Shown piece by piece: positions 32,550 to 47,603 of a stretch of DNA of 64,000 nucleotides. This stretch comes from Bursaphelenchus xylophilus (lineage: Eukaryota; Nematoda; Chromadorea; Rhabditida; Aphelenchoididae). Both the position numbers and the translations under genes were made by a program. Position 1 is the first letter of the stretch. Each line of letters opens with the position of its first letter. The notes under the pieces are model-generated. The model searched no databases. It saw nothing but the letters and a program-made list of their open reading frames with translations, and was not told the origin of the DNA. The stretch spans positions 11,904,001-11,968,000 of the forward strand of contig CAJFCV020000002.1 in NCBI GenBank assembly GCA_904066235.2. Direction: 5' to 3'.

Positions 32550-33804
32550 TTAGTCATCGTCTGGAGTGTCGCGGCCTTCGTCCATGGTGGAATCCCCGGA
32601 TTTGCCGGACGGACATTTCTTGTCCTTCATTCGGCGGTTTTGGAACCAGGTCTTGACCTGAAAATGTGCAGGGTTATTGCAAGGATTGAATGGATCCTAT
32701 ATCAGTCGGCGCAGTGGCATTGTGCTCATTATTTTCCCGGCAGACTGTCGAGATATTTAGGTCATAATTTTAAGAAAACAAAAAGTTGGCCTTAATAAAA
32801 AGAATCCGATTTCTTGAAGTGATTTTTCTTTTCAAAATGCAATTTTTTGACCTCTGGCTCTTAAAGAAAATTCGAGCGTTGTGCCTCTAGCAATTTCCCG
32901 GTTATTTCATCGCACTTATCCTACTATAACTTAGATCTAGTGCCCTAGTTATACTTCTTTTTCCGCCCTCCAAATTGCCCTTCAATTGTAAACTCTCTGA
33001 CCTGTGTTTCGCTCAGCTGCAACGAAGCCGCCAGCTCGATTCTTTCGGGAGTCGATAAATACCTCTGCAACTCGAACCGATTCTCCAGACCTTGTAATTG
33101 GGCGTCGGAGAACACTGTGCGCGCCTTCCGTCTGCGGTAGGATTTGTTTTGCTGAATGAAGTTGGAGGCATAGAGCCGGAGGGCTTGAGCATGCAGCATT
33201 TCCCATGGATTCACTGAAAATTTATTGTAAAATTATTATAAATATATGTGTATGTTTTTGATGACTAATGGAAATCGAAAAAACAAGGAGATTTCGACGT
33301 ACTCCCCATCATCATGCCTTCGCAGCTCATTCCGGGCGTTGTCATGAACCCGTTTTTCATGATGCTCTCCATACTTGTTGTTTCCATTGCCTCGGGCATT
33401 CGAAAATTCCCCATGAATGCGGGCGGAGGCATTGATTGTGCGGCTGCAGCTAGCATAAATTTTGCGCACTGCTCGAAGTTCATACTGTTCGGACTTGGCG
33501 TCCCGGACGTCGTGGAGTTCACTGTACTGGACGCTGTGGAATTTGGAATACAGAAAGAGCCAAATGGAAGGCTTAGGACTGGCGGTGCGAGGGATGATAA
33601 GGACGAAGCTGTTGTTGAGGTTTCAGATGAATTTTGAAGAGATTTTGGGTTGGAAGTGGAGTTTTCGTCGTCATTTTCGGAGGCTTCGGAGGTCACAAAT
33701 TTGAGGTTTGAATTGAGATCTTGCGATTTTAGGAGCAGCTCGTTGATGGAAAAACCGGGATTCAGCGACTGGGAAGGGTCCACTGACATTCTAAATAGGT
33801 CCAT
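32550..33804 (-). CDS. Bsx-type homeodomain transcription factor
   Basis: A nuclear DNA-binding regulator of 273 residues from three exons: 33804-33303, 33213-33002 and 32657-32550. The homeodomain covers about residues 195-254 and has the invariant helix-3 residues (WFQNRR, with Gln at position 50 and Asn at 51). The motif set [18 protein letters not shown], then [12 protein letters not shown], then [15 protein letters not shown] is closest, from memory of the family, to the vertebrate Bsx / fly brain-specific homeobox class. The N-terminal part is Ser/Thr-rich with Met-rich patches and no recognised repressor motif; a short acidic tail ([10 protein letters not shown]) follows the homeodomain. 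The intron within the homeodomain splits it between helix 2 and helix 3 (Q|V). The start is the first in-frame ATG; ATG at 33789 follows a possible TTTAG acceptor and is an alternative. Confidence 0.88.
32703..32755. repeat. Single end of an R6-type element in a homeobox intron
   Basis: gtcggcgcagtggcattgtg followed by ctcattattttcccggcaga recalls one half of the R6 elements at 10.86 and 34.54 kb. The other end is not recognisable. It lies in intron 2 (32658-33001) of the homeobox gene. Confidence 0.35.
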
Positions 33805-33879
33805 TAAGAAAATTACGATTGAAACTGTAATTGCTGGCTCGAAATTGAAACATAAAGAAGTTGTAACGGAATAAAATCA

Positions 33880-34390
33880 AGAATACTATTTTAACTCGCT
33901 GTCACGAGCTTTTTTCTACCGTAACCCACAAATATTTCCCCCTTAGACCTGTCAACCCCCCTAAAACAATCAAAAAAATAACAAGCTGGTCGCTAATAAG
34001 CGTCTACACGATAAGATCCTTGGAGTTTTAGTCCTAATATGAAGTGTAATATCAAGAATGCATAATTGGACGAAGTATTTGGACAGGCCGGATGCGAGCA
34101 ATTTGGCCATAAGTCGGCCGCTCTTTCCAAATAAATTGGCCGAATATTGGTCCGCTTTGGGGCACCGCTTCTCTGCCAATTAACGCGCGTGCTCCATGAA
34201 GACGGCATTAAAGGAATCGAGGGGTTACGGTAGAGGGAGCATGGAAGATAATGTCGATGGATGGAAGGTTAAAAAAGGTTTGTAAAATACGTAAATCCGC
34301 AAGAAGAAGTCAGTAAAATGAAGTAGAAGAAACAGAAAAGATTATGCAATTCTTAGATGACGATAGATTTACACGGGAAAGTGAAGATGT
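33880..34390. other. Intergenic, upstream of the homeobox gene
   Basis: No coding exon supported. Moderately GC-rich segment at about 34080-34200. It may contain regulatory sequence for the homeobox gene; no specific site is recognised. Confidence 0.35.
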
Positions 34391-34424
34391 GTCTAATATT
34401 TGTTGAAGACTTTGGGCATGTTTT

Positions 34425-34780
34425 TCAACTCGCGTATTGCAGAAACAACTGAAATCTCAAGGTTGAAAAAACCTTGCATTATTGAGATTTTAAAAGGCGC
34501 TGATCTTATGTTGTCTTCAAACCATAGATATCATCCTTTCGGGAAAATAATGACCTGTGAAAAAGTGATAAACAACTTGATTTTGCCGCGACACGATTCA
34601 TTTTTTCTCGGCAGCGACGCGATTTACGTTTTCCCTTATTCATTATTTTCCCGACAGACTGCTACAAAAAGCAGTTTTTCAAACGCAAAATTCAGAAATT
34701 TACCGTAGCCATTTGCTGGAAACGATCGTTGAAAATCTCGGTTGTCGTTGCAAAACGCGAGATAAAATTTAGATTGCAAA
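34425..34780. mobile_element. Eroded R1 element with an R6 element nested inside
   Basis: The outer halves (ctcgcgtattgcagaaacaa with ctgaaatctcaagg at the left, cgatcgttgaaaatctcggt with tgtcgttgcaaaacgcgag at the right) match the interior of R1. Between them, about 34536-34667, sits a segment bounded by tcgggaaaataatg and cattattttcccga, the R6 termini. Confidence 0.5.
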
Positions 34781-36390
34781 AATTACATACCGCGTTATAC
34801 CCTATACCACCACCACAGTAATCATTCACCAAGATTATCTAATAACCCCGACTAATCAAGCCGATCATCGTCGTATTTACCTATCTTCACTTCAACTGGT
34901 CTATTAAAACCTAATTAGCGAAACAATCGCTGACCTTGCCACTGGAAGTTGCGCAAGAGGAAGACAAAATTTGCATAAACATTGCGTTCGGATTATTGGA
35001 GTTTCAATTATGGCTACGGGGCATGACTCCGGAAATAATCCGGGTATTTAGTGAGGTAAGGTTATATTAGAGGATGGGAAATAATGGGCAAAGCTTGAGG
35101 GGACTTTCAAATAAATAGAAATAAAGTTAAGCTCGTATAGCGACGTTCAAGGGGGTTAATGCGATTTATTACCTTGAAAAAGTCGCTTTAATACGGTAGC
35201 TTTTGTCTTAGAACGTCATCCACGATCATTGCTAAAATGCTTTTTCCCGTGTAGTCCATTTTAAACAGTAATATTGCTTTTTCGGCCAATTACTGAGGAA
35301 AATTGGGCCTTTAAAAAGTTTTAAACCGTCCATTCAGCCGTTTAAAGTTTTTTCAAGACGAAAAAATTATATAAACGATAATCAAATTTAGCCACAACAA
35401 TGAGCCACCAAAATATGAAGAGAATGCGACGATTAACGTCCTTTAGATCCAGTTATTCTTGTTTGGAGACTTCAAATTACAGTCAACTACACACATTTTA
35501 TAGCAAGATCTATATAAAAAATATATTACTGTATAAATTCCCCAGTTTTTTGGCAACATTTTCAGGCTTTCTGTCTATGAAAAGTTGCCAGTTAGAAACA
35601 CGTCGTTGGACTTGGGATTAATCTACCAAATTACCGTAATCCTTTTGCCAATTAGCGCGCAGTAAAAAGGGGAAATGCGCCGTGAGATGACAAAGACTTG
35701 GAATAATTGGGCTTTACGGCAATAACATCATTATTGAAAAATTAATTGGGATCTTATTTTTAGCGAGACTGATAGGCCATGGACGACATTAATTTTGAAA
35801 CCAAATTACAGTAAATGCCTCTGCTTAACAAAGAATGTAGAACACCATTTACGATGACAAAAATTCCATTGTGGATTGTTACCGAAAGACTTCACCGTGC
35901 AAAAGTTTGATTGAACGGGTAAGAACTGCCGTCATGCCGAACAATAATTGCAATATAAATGTTTACTCATCACATAAAGTGTGAACTTTTTCTTTTATTT
36001 CACGCAGCATGAGTTCAGAATATGGCACTGCCCTCTTTTTATTCGATCAAGAGACAATAGTCCATAAATTTGTGCCCAATTAAGTCCGTTTAATCCCGAA
36101 TATACGTTTCAGTTGCATACATGGTTTCTGTAACAGAGAATTTTTTATACATACGTGCCAGAAACATAGTCAGCGGTACTCTAACTTGCTGAATCTTTGA
36201 CGATGTTGAAAGTCATTTTCACAATCATTAGAACAAATATAAATATTGATAATTTAGGGTTCTGTATAGTCATCGTATTTATACCACCTGACCTTTCTCT
36301 GCTTTGGAAGATGAATCCTTACGCACCGTCCGTCCTTTGTCGGGGCTTCTGTTTGCCATTTATCCTCAAAAACATAGAGCGCTGTACCTC
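34781..36390. other. Intergenic stretch
   Basis: No gene firmly seen. An ATG at 35400 lies about 32 bp after a TATATAAA-like motif and opens a 73-codon frame (MSHQNMKRMRRL...), but there is no signal peptide, domain or splice partner and I do not support it as a gene. Confidence 0.35.
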
Positions 36391-36392
36391 TC

Positions 36393-36399
36393 TATAAAT
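36393..36399 (+). promoter_or_regulatory. TATA box of a secreted-protein gene
   Basis: TATAAAT lies 59 bp before the ATG at 36452. Confidence 0.5.
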
Positions 36400-36451
36400 T
36401 GCGGACCTACCAACAAACTTGCGCAGTGAGCACAACGATCAAGACGCGAGG

Positions 36452-38227
36452 ATGACTTGTTTGACAATCTTCATTGTATTTTTTGCACCATGCCTAGCTT
36501 TGTCCGGATTCAAAGATTGGGGGTATCAACTTGGTGTCAGTTTTGACGAAGATTGTCCTAGCGTGGACTTTAAATGCTTGAAAAATTGTTATCATGTTTC
36601 AACTCTTTTTCTAAAGGCAATTAAATGTCAAACTCCGTACACCAACTTCTGTGTGGATGCTATTATCGCGGGAGCAGGTGATTAAGGTTTAATTTATGAC
36701 ACCATCGTATTTTTTAGAACTACACGGAATGAATGTTGAGTTGTATGGCTGTCTACCGTGTAAGGACATTACAAAACCGGACGACATGGAAAACTACAGG
36801 CCCGAAATAGCAGCGCAAACATTGACAAACATCACAGCTAACTTCGGTGTATTCCAGGCAGCCTTGATTAAGGCAAGTGGAAAAGGTATGTATGTCTAGC
36901 AACTTTACGTAACAATTGTGGCGAAATTAATTTAATATGCACAGAATATTTGTTAGCACGCCTTTGGATGGACGTAACCGCAAATACCGACCACGGGTGG
37001 TTTCAGGACAAGAGCAAGAACCAGCAATGCTTGGAACGGGTAGTTGTCGCAAAGGTGGGTAGTCAAAATAGTCTGTGAATGCAACTCACAAAGGAAGTCA
37101 CTTTTTTCGCATACGGACTTTGGAACGCGGGACCTAGTAGGTTTCAAACGTGAAGCGTGTGCGATCATAAAACCGATTTCCAAAAGTGTTTACGGGGCTT
37201 CTCGGTTGAGAAAATCGACCGCAAAGTTTAGCCGGAATGAGCGAATAGTCTCCTCAAAAGAAACAGCAAATTTAATTTGCAGTGGTGGCCGTGTGGTCAG
37301 CGCGCTCGCTTTTTGCCCCAGAAGACATGAGTTCGACTTCGGCCGTCTGCGGATGCATTTCTCTTGGCCATTGAAATAAATAGCAAATTGCCGTTAACAT
37401 CGCATATGCTAACTATTGGCAATTTTAAAAAAAAATACGAATTGAGAAACTATATCTTCATTAACCCACCCCTGTTTTAACTTCACAATATTCATGAACA
37501 TTCAGTTTTGAATTTATGTTTTAATTACTGTAAAAAAATTCAAAAGGTGCATACATTTTATGTTTACATGCTAAATCAATATTTACGAACCAAAAAAGAA
37601 AATAAACTGCGTAGAAGTCGAACCCGCCCCTTCTGGCGAAGAAAGCTAGCGCACTGACCACTCGGCCACCACTGCAGATGAAACAACCTGTTTCTTTTGA
37701 GGAGGCTTTTCGCTCATTTCGGCTAAACTTTTCGGTCGATTGTCAGTTTTCTTCGACAGAGGTGGAGATAAGGTAGTCTAATGCATTAAAAATAATATTG
37801 AAAAAACTGCGACGTAATTTAGGTTTTCGTTAACGGGGGTTTCGCACTTAATGGTATATAATTGGCCGTTGAGCAGACCGTCTTATACATATGCAGATTG
37901 GTTTTCCCCACTGTCCGAGTTAACAGCAGACTGAATACCTATAAACATGAAGTTTTTCAGGGACTGTTCACGTCTTGGCACGACCACGAAGACGTTTTTG
38001 GAACAGATTACAGCGTTAAGGACTACGATATTTGGTACCGAAATCCGCTTGGGATTGGTGACGACAGCTTTAACACTCCGCCCATGGACGACTACCGCAT
38101 GTTTGGCGGTGCAAAGACTGCTGTTGTGAAGCGGTATGCGCGCGGTGTAAGCCTATGCGGCAAGTCCAAAATTAACATGGAAAGTTACATTCCGGTTGCG
38201 AAAAGTCCACCAACAAAGTGGTGGTGA
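36452..38227 (+). CDS. Unrecognised secreted cysteine-containing protein
   Basis: Four exons join in phase: 36452-36677, 36718-36885, 36945-37054 and 37961-38227, giving 256 residues. Residues 1-18 are a signal peptide (TIFIVFFAPCLALSG), so the protein is probably secreted. Exons 1-2 carry spaced Cys residues (DCPSVDFKCLKNC, IKCQTPYTNFC, YGCLPC) that suggest a small disulfide-bonded domain. Exon 3 ends with NQQCLERVVVAK. Exon 4 is aromatic and Asp-rich (SWHDHEDVFGTDY, DYDIWYRNPLG) with a single Cys and ends in KWW. The first introns are 40 and 59 bp, but the third is 906 bp and carries two tRNA-like sequences in an inverted repeat. I do not recognise the family. The link of exon 4 depends on phase and the TTTTTCAG acceptor; an alternative is that exon 4 belongs to a separate gene with its own TATA-like motif near 37855. 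Confidence 0.6.
37195..37345 (+). repeat. tRNA-derived element, left copy of inverted pair
   Basis: A leader (aatcgaccgcaaagtttagc, then tcctcaaaagaaacag) is followed at 37279-37345 by a tRNA-like unit with A box TGGCCGTGTGGTCAGCGCG and B box like AGTTCGACTTC. The same leader and unit recur in reverse at 37612-37765. A short SINE-like organisation, but no poly-A or simple tail is evident. Confidence 0.6.
37612..37765 (-). repeat. tRNA-derived element, right copy of inverted pair
   Basis: Minus-strand copy: leader (aatcgaccgaaaagtttagc, then tcctcaaaagaaacag) followed by a tRNA-like unit with A box TGGCCGAGTGGTCAGTGCG and B box GGGTTCGACTTC. The A and B boxes are better preserved than in the left copy. 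Both copies are inside intron 3 of the secreted-protein gene. Confidence 0.6.
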
Positions 38228-38393
38228 GGATTCGCCTGCGCAGCTGCAGTAATACCATACGTAAATTTTGAACTGTTTTTTGAATTTCACTTTTGTGATA
38301 AAAACAGTTTTGATTCATTCATTGATCGTTGCGAACAGAAAAGATTAATTTTTGGTGAAAAAAATAATTAAAAAAGAAAATGTCAAACGCTGG

Positions 38394-38400
38394 TATAAAA
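38394..38400 (+). promoter_or_regulatory. TATA box of the small secreted peptide gene
   Basis: TATAAAA lies 35 bp before the ATG at 38435, which leaves almost no 5' leader. Confidence 0.65.
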
Positions 38401-38434
38401 GATTCTCCTCGTTGATAGTCGCACATTCACAATC

Positions 38435-38965
38435 ATGAAATACTTTGTTCATTTAGCTACGATTTGTGCTATTCTTGAATGCGCTGCAAGCGCAGAAAGC
38501 GCTGAAAGGTAAGGCTTTCCTTGACGTTTGTAGAATTTGAATTTTTTTTGGATAAATTTTTTTTGGACAGACTTCTACGATAAAAGCTTTCTTAAATAAC
38601 ACAAATTATCCGCTGAGTTTCAGGAAATTATGCAGAGAAATGGTGCAAACTGTCAAAAAATACCCCTCAGAGGCACTGGCTAACGAAGAATTAAGGATGG
38701 CGGCGTTTGAGAAGACGCTCTTCCCTTACTTTACCGAAGCGGTAAGTTTTTTTATACAAATTTGAATAAGTTATTGAGTAATCGATAAACAACAAAGACA
38801 ATGTATACGTTATAGTACCTGAGTTTCTACATATTTCAGTGCAGAATGATAACCTGTAGTGTTCCTTGCTTTGTGGGTGCCAATCAATGCTTTATAAAGC
38901 AATTCAGAGAATCAACTCGAGTTCCACTAAATGAGAACGAGTGTTGTGTTGGTTGTAAACCTTGA
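38435..38965 (+). CDS. Small secreted cysteine-rich protein
   Basis: Three exons, 38435-38508, 38624-38741 and 38840-38965, join in phase to give 105 residues, all missed as separate ORFs because of their size. Residues 1-20 are a signal peptide (YFVHLATICAILECAASAE). The mature part has eight Cys, seven of them in the last exon (a CRMITCSVPC cluster, a single Cys after FVGANQ, and ECCVGC near the end), preceded by a charged helical-looking region (EALANEELRMAAFEKTLF). An even Cys number suggests four disulfides. I do not recognise the family; a structural, immune or signalling role cannot be told apart. A canonical TATA box lies 35 bp upstream. AATAAA follows at about 38990. It lies head-to-tail after another secreted Cys-containing gene, about 200 bp away. 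Confidence 0.72.
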
Positions 38966-39066
38966 CAATGGAAAATATTAATTACAATTAAATAAATTCA
39001 GACGTTAAAATTTTTATTATCGACAAGGTGAGACATGTTTAATACCAGCCAAAGCACCACATTTAT

Positions 39067-41173
39067 TTAAAGTTTATTGTTTACGACGGGCTCAACAACA
39101 ACATTTTGAGCAAGTGACGCTAAAAGGGTTCCATTTTGCGTCCAGATTCTTCCCTGGATGAAGGTGTTCCCATCTGAATGCCAATCGGCATTTTGCTCCA
39201 ATAAAATGTATTCGTTAAGGTCAAAGCTAAAATTGTTTTTTCACGTTTAAAGATTGTTCCTTCTTTGCTCAAAAAGATAACAGAAATGAGAAAATGGCCG
39301 CTTACTCAGTCCGATGAATCCACACGTTTTGATCAAGGGATGTTTGAACTTTCATAGGGACGTTGTAGAAGAATTGTGACCCCGCAATTGAAAGGCCAAA
39401 ATCTGAGATGGCCGAGAGAGCGGTGACCGCGAATTGCTCGGTTGAAGAGGCTGAAGATAGATACGTTGTGCAACACAGCATGGTATAACAGAATTAACGT
39501 AATACGCTATGGCCAAAAAAATAGAAAATTTTGAAGTTTTTAGGGGAGTTAGGGATTCAAAATTGTAGCTAAAATTTTTTGAAATTGTGCCTACTCTTAT
39601 TTAGTAGTGCCAAACACCGCCGCGTGCCGACTTTTCGGGTCGACGACAGTTCTGGGTCAACACAAAATCGATCGATACGGAGCGTAGGGCAGGTGAATAC
39701 ACCAAAAAAGGTTGTTGGAGATGCTTACGAGGCCTAGCAAAACCGTTGGCGAAGGCTCGGCGAACGCTCGGCGAAGACTTGCAACATGTCCACTTTTTCT
39801 AATTTTTGTTACTACTAACTTTAGCCTTCTTTACACTGAGTTATTGTAACATATAAAAAGCCAAAATTTTTGGCAAAAAACAAAGATCCGTAACTTTTCT
39901 CCAGATATTATTGATGTGAGTACATGTAAAACACGTCAAAATATGTGATAAGCTATCGTAAGACCTGATCAATCATGTTATTTCCACTAACGATGCCTTC
40001 TCCTAGCCTCCCCGTGCATATAACGACGAAGCGACGCTATCCACAGAATCGTTGACCCGAAAAGTCGTAACGCCAATTATTTTGAAAAGTAGCGCTAATC
40101 AATTTGTTGTACAGAATATTTTTGAGTTTGCATGCTTTTACCTGGAGTCCCTTTCCATTTGGTCCACAGAAGTTGCTTTCTTGTTGGCTTCGGCGGGCCA
40201 ATCAAATAATCCATTCCACAAACTGGCCTCAACTCAATGAATGGCACAGAAATTCTCATCGTCGCGTTAGCGAAAAGCCTTTCATCAGGCTTTGTCTTCT
40301 TATATTCATTGAGCAATTCAATACTCGTTTTGACTTCCTCCGGCTTTGGAACCTCAGGCATTGAGATTTGAGGGAGCAAAAGTTTGTTTGGAAACTGCAA
40401 GGTATAAGCAAAAACGTATCTTTGGAATTTCTAGAAACCTACGTTCCTAAAGGTCAGTTGAGCTGAATAAATCAATTTGCCATCTTGTTTGACATTTACT
40501 TGTCGAAAAACAAAATTCCGACCATCTCTAAGAGTTTGGACTTCGTATTCAGTGGGTAGATCGCCATTTCCTGGAATTCAGAGGTTTGCCTTTGAAAAAT
40601 GCAAAAAAATTTAACTTTTTCAAAATTCTGGACCAAAAGCAAAGTAGCCAAATATTTTTTGAACCAAAAAGTCGTCTGCGGTTAAGAAATGGGCTATCTT
40701 ACCCTTCAAAAAGTCAAAAAAAGTGTTCTTCCGTTGCCGGGAATCGAACCCGGGCCTTGCGGGTGAGAGCCGCAAATCCTAACCACTAGACCACAACGGA
40801 ACGCTGTCTTTTGTCTCAAAATCATTGTTTTGAAATTCAAGCCTCGTTCGAAATTGATGTTTTATGATTTTTAATATGCCTTCTATTCAATTTTAACAAA
40901 AAAACAACTTACCTGCTCTCAAAAAATAAGAATGCAGATTACTCAAATGCCATCCTTTTGGAACCCCTTCATAGCAGCAATGAACCGCATTCGAGACCAA
41001 GCTTCCTCCAAAAATCATGTTATGCCCAACATTTGGGTCATTATGCCCTTCATTTGTCCTAAAAATTCCATTTTTGCAGTCTTGAGTATAAAATTTTTTG
41101 CTCACCGAAATTTACCTTCTCCAATTTTGACCAATCGATCCCATGGATTCTGATATTTCACGTTCGAATTCAT
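39067..41173 (-). CDS. Acyl-CoA thioesterase, double hot-dog (TesB / ACOT8-like)
   Basis: Hydrolyses acyl-CoA to free acid and CoA, in the peroxisome for most ACOT8 relatives. Six exons join in phase: 41173-41106, 41058-40913, 40570-40443, 40394-40142, 39450-39306 and 39226-39067, giving 299 residues. The N-terminal hot-dog has the family motifs NMIFGGSLVSNA, then LHSYFLRAG (about residues 50-71) and TLRDGRNFVFRQVNVKQDG. The C-terminal hot-dog has AISDFGL, then SLDQNVWIHR; Asp 238 corresponds to the catalytic Asp of TesB, and a Gln in the LAQNVVV strand fits the catalytic Gln. The family's peroxisomal C-terminal SKL-type signal appears altered: the protein ends NNKL. Intron 2 contains a complete tRNA-Glu on the same strand; intron 4 contains an R3 transposon. 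Exons are otherwise intact. Confidence 0.88.
39618..40078. mobile_element. R3-family transposon in an intron of the thioesterase gene
   Basis: The left end (gccgacttttcgggtcgacg) mirrors the right end (cgttgacccgaaaagtcgta). The interior has tcgatcgatacgg, gcaggtgaatac, and ggcaaaaaacaaag at the same positions as in the other R3 copies. Inside intron 39451-40141. Confidence 0.8.
40729..40800 (-). tRNA. tRNA-Glu (CTC), nested in an intron
   Basis: Same 72-nt sequence as the other copies, anticodon CTC. It lies inside intron 2 (40571-40912) of the thioesterase gene on the same strand as the host. The 3' flank (tcaaaaaaagtgttc on the plus strand) is shared with the copy at 56164. Confidence 0.95.
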
Positions 41174-41179
41174 AATATT

Positions 41180-42300
41180 TTTTAGGAATTTTTGCATACA
41201 ATTCAAGATGATTACAAATCAAAAAAAATTGCTAGTTGAAATACTCAATACACCAGTTTCAAAAATTTTAGGAAATAAAGGAACGTTTGAATTGATCGGA
41301 ACTAAACTTCAACTTTAGAGTTATAAAGTGAGACTTTGCTCAAAAACATAAATAGAGATTGTGTAGTGTCACAAAAATTCTGGCTTAGAGCAACTCTTTG
41401 AAGGTTGAGATGCCGCATTTATCATGAGGGAAATGATGATGCAATTTATTTTTGATTTGCAAAAAACTGCGAATATTTATGAAGCTAGTGCTCGAATTGT
41501 GACATTGGGAAATTTCTTAAATTTTGTGCACATGTAGCATACAGACCACATATAAATTCCTGAAAATTTCAGCCCCAACTTTTCAGCAATAGGTGACAAA
41601 TTCACCGTGTTTTCTTTCGAGAGACTACGCGAATGAGGAGAGACGGCTTGACAAAAAACGGCCCAAGTCTTTTGTTCCTTCATGAAAATTTTGCCTTTTT
41701 TGTAGTAGCATTGCACTCTGTAAAAGCAATCCAGTCCAAAATTTTCAGACCGAAACTCACAAAAAGTCAATTTTTATTCAACCTCCGTTTTCTAGCTGCA
41801 AGTTTTTTATGACAATTTTAGTCCTTTCAGTACTTTATTTTTCTTTCTTTTCCACACGCTTTTTATCATCGTCCCCAACAAAACTTGAACCTGTAAACAT
41901 CTCTAATCCACTCGATGTCAAAAGCTTTTCGGCCTGAACAGGCGGCTTTTTTCACGTTTCCTTCACGTTTGTCTGGTGTGACCGTTCGATTTTCAATTTA
42001 CATTCCATTTCCCATTAAACTTTCTGCAAATAAAGCAGAATTCCAGGTGCAAAAAATGGATGGGAGACGAGGTTGGGTGACCTTCAGAACCATAAACAAA
42101 ACAAAAATAAGGTAAAACAAGGTCAAAACAAAGTGTTCTTTGGAATACTAGTGGCAAAACCGCAAAGTGCTCTTCCATACAGACATATTCTCAATAAATC
42201 CTCGATACTACACTACTATCATTTATTATTTATCTTCACAGGAGAACAGATCAAATTGGAATACAACTACTAAATTATCAGCATAGTATAGGGTTCAATG
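41180..42300. other. Intergenic with an eroded R1-like element
   Basis: No gene seen between the thioesterase start and the end of GAPDH. From about 41500 to 41830 the motifs (attcctgaaaatttcagccc, cgagagactacgcga, attttcagaccgaaactcac) resemble a diverged R1 member. A TTTATT at 42222 is the likely poly(A) signal of GAPDH (minus strand). Confidence 0.4.
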
Positions 42301-42306
42301 AGTCAT

Positions 42307-47590
<5,284 letters not shown>

Positions 47591-47603
47591 GGGCAACATC
47601 GAG

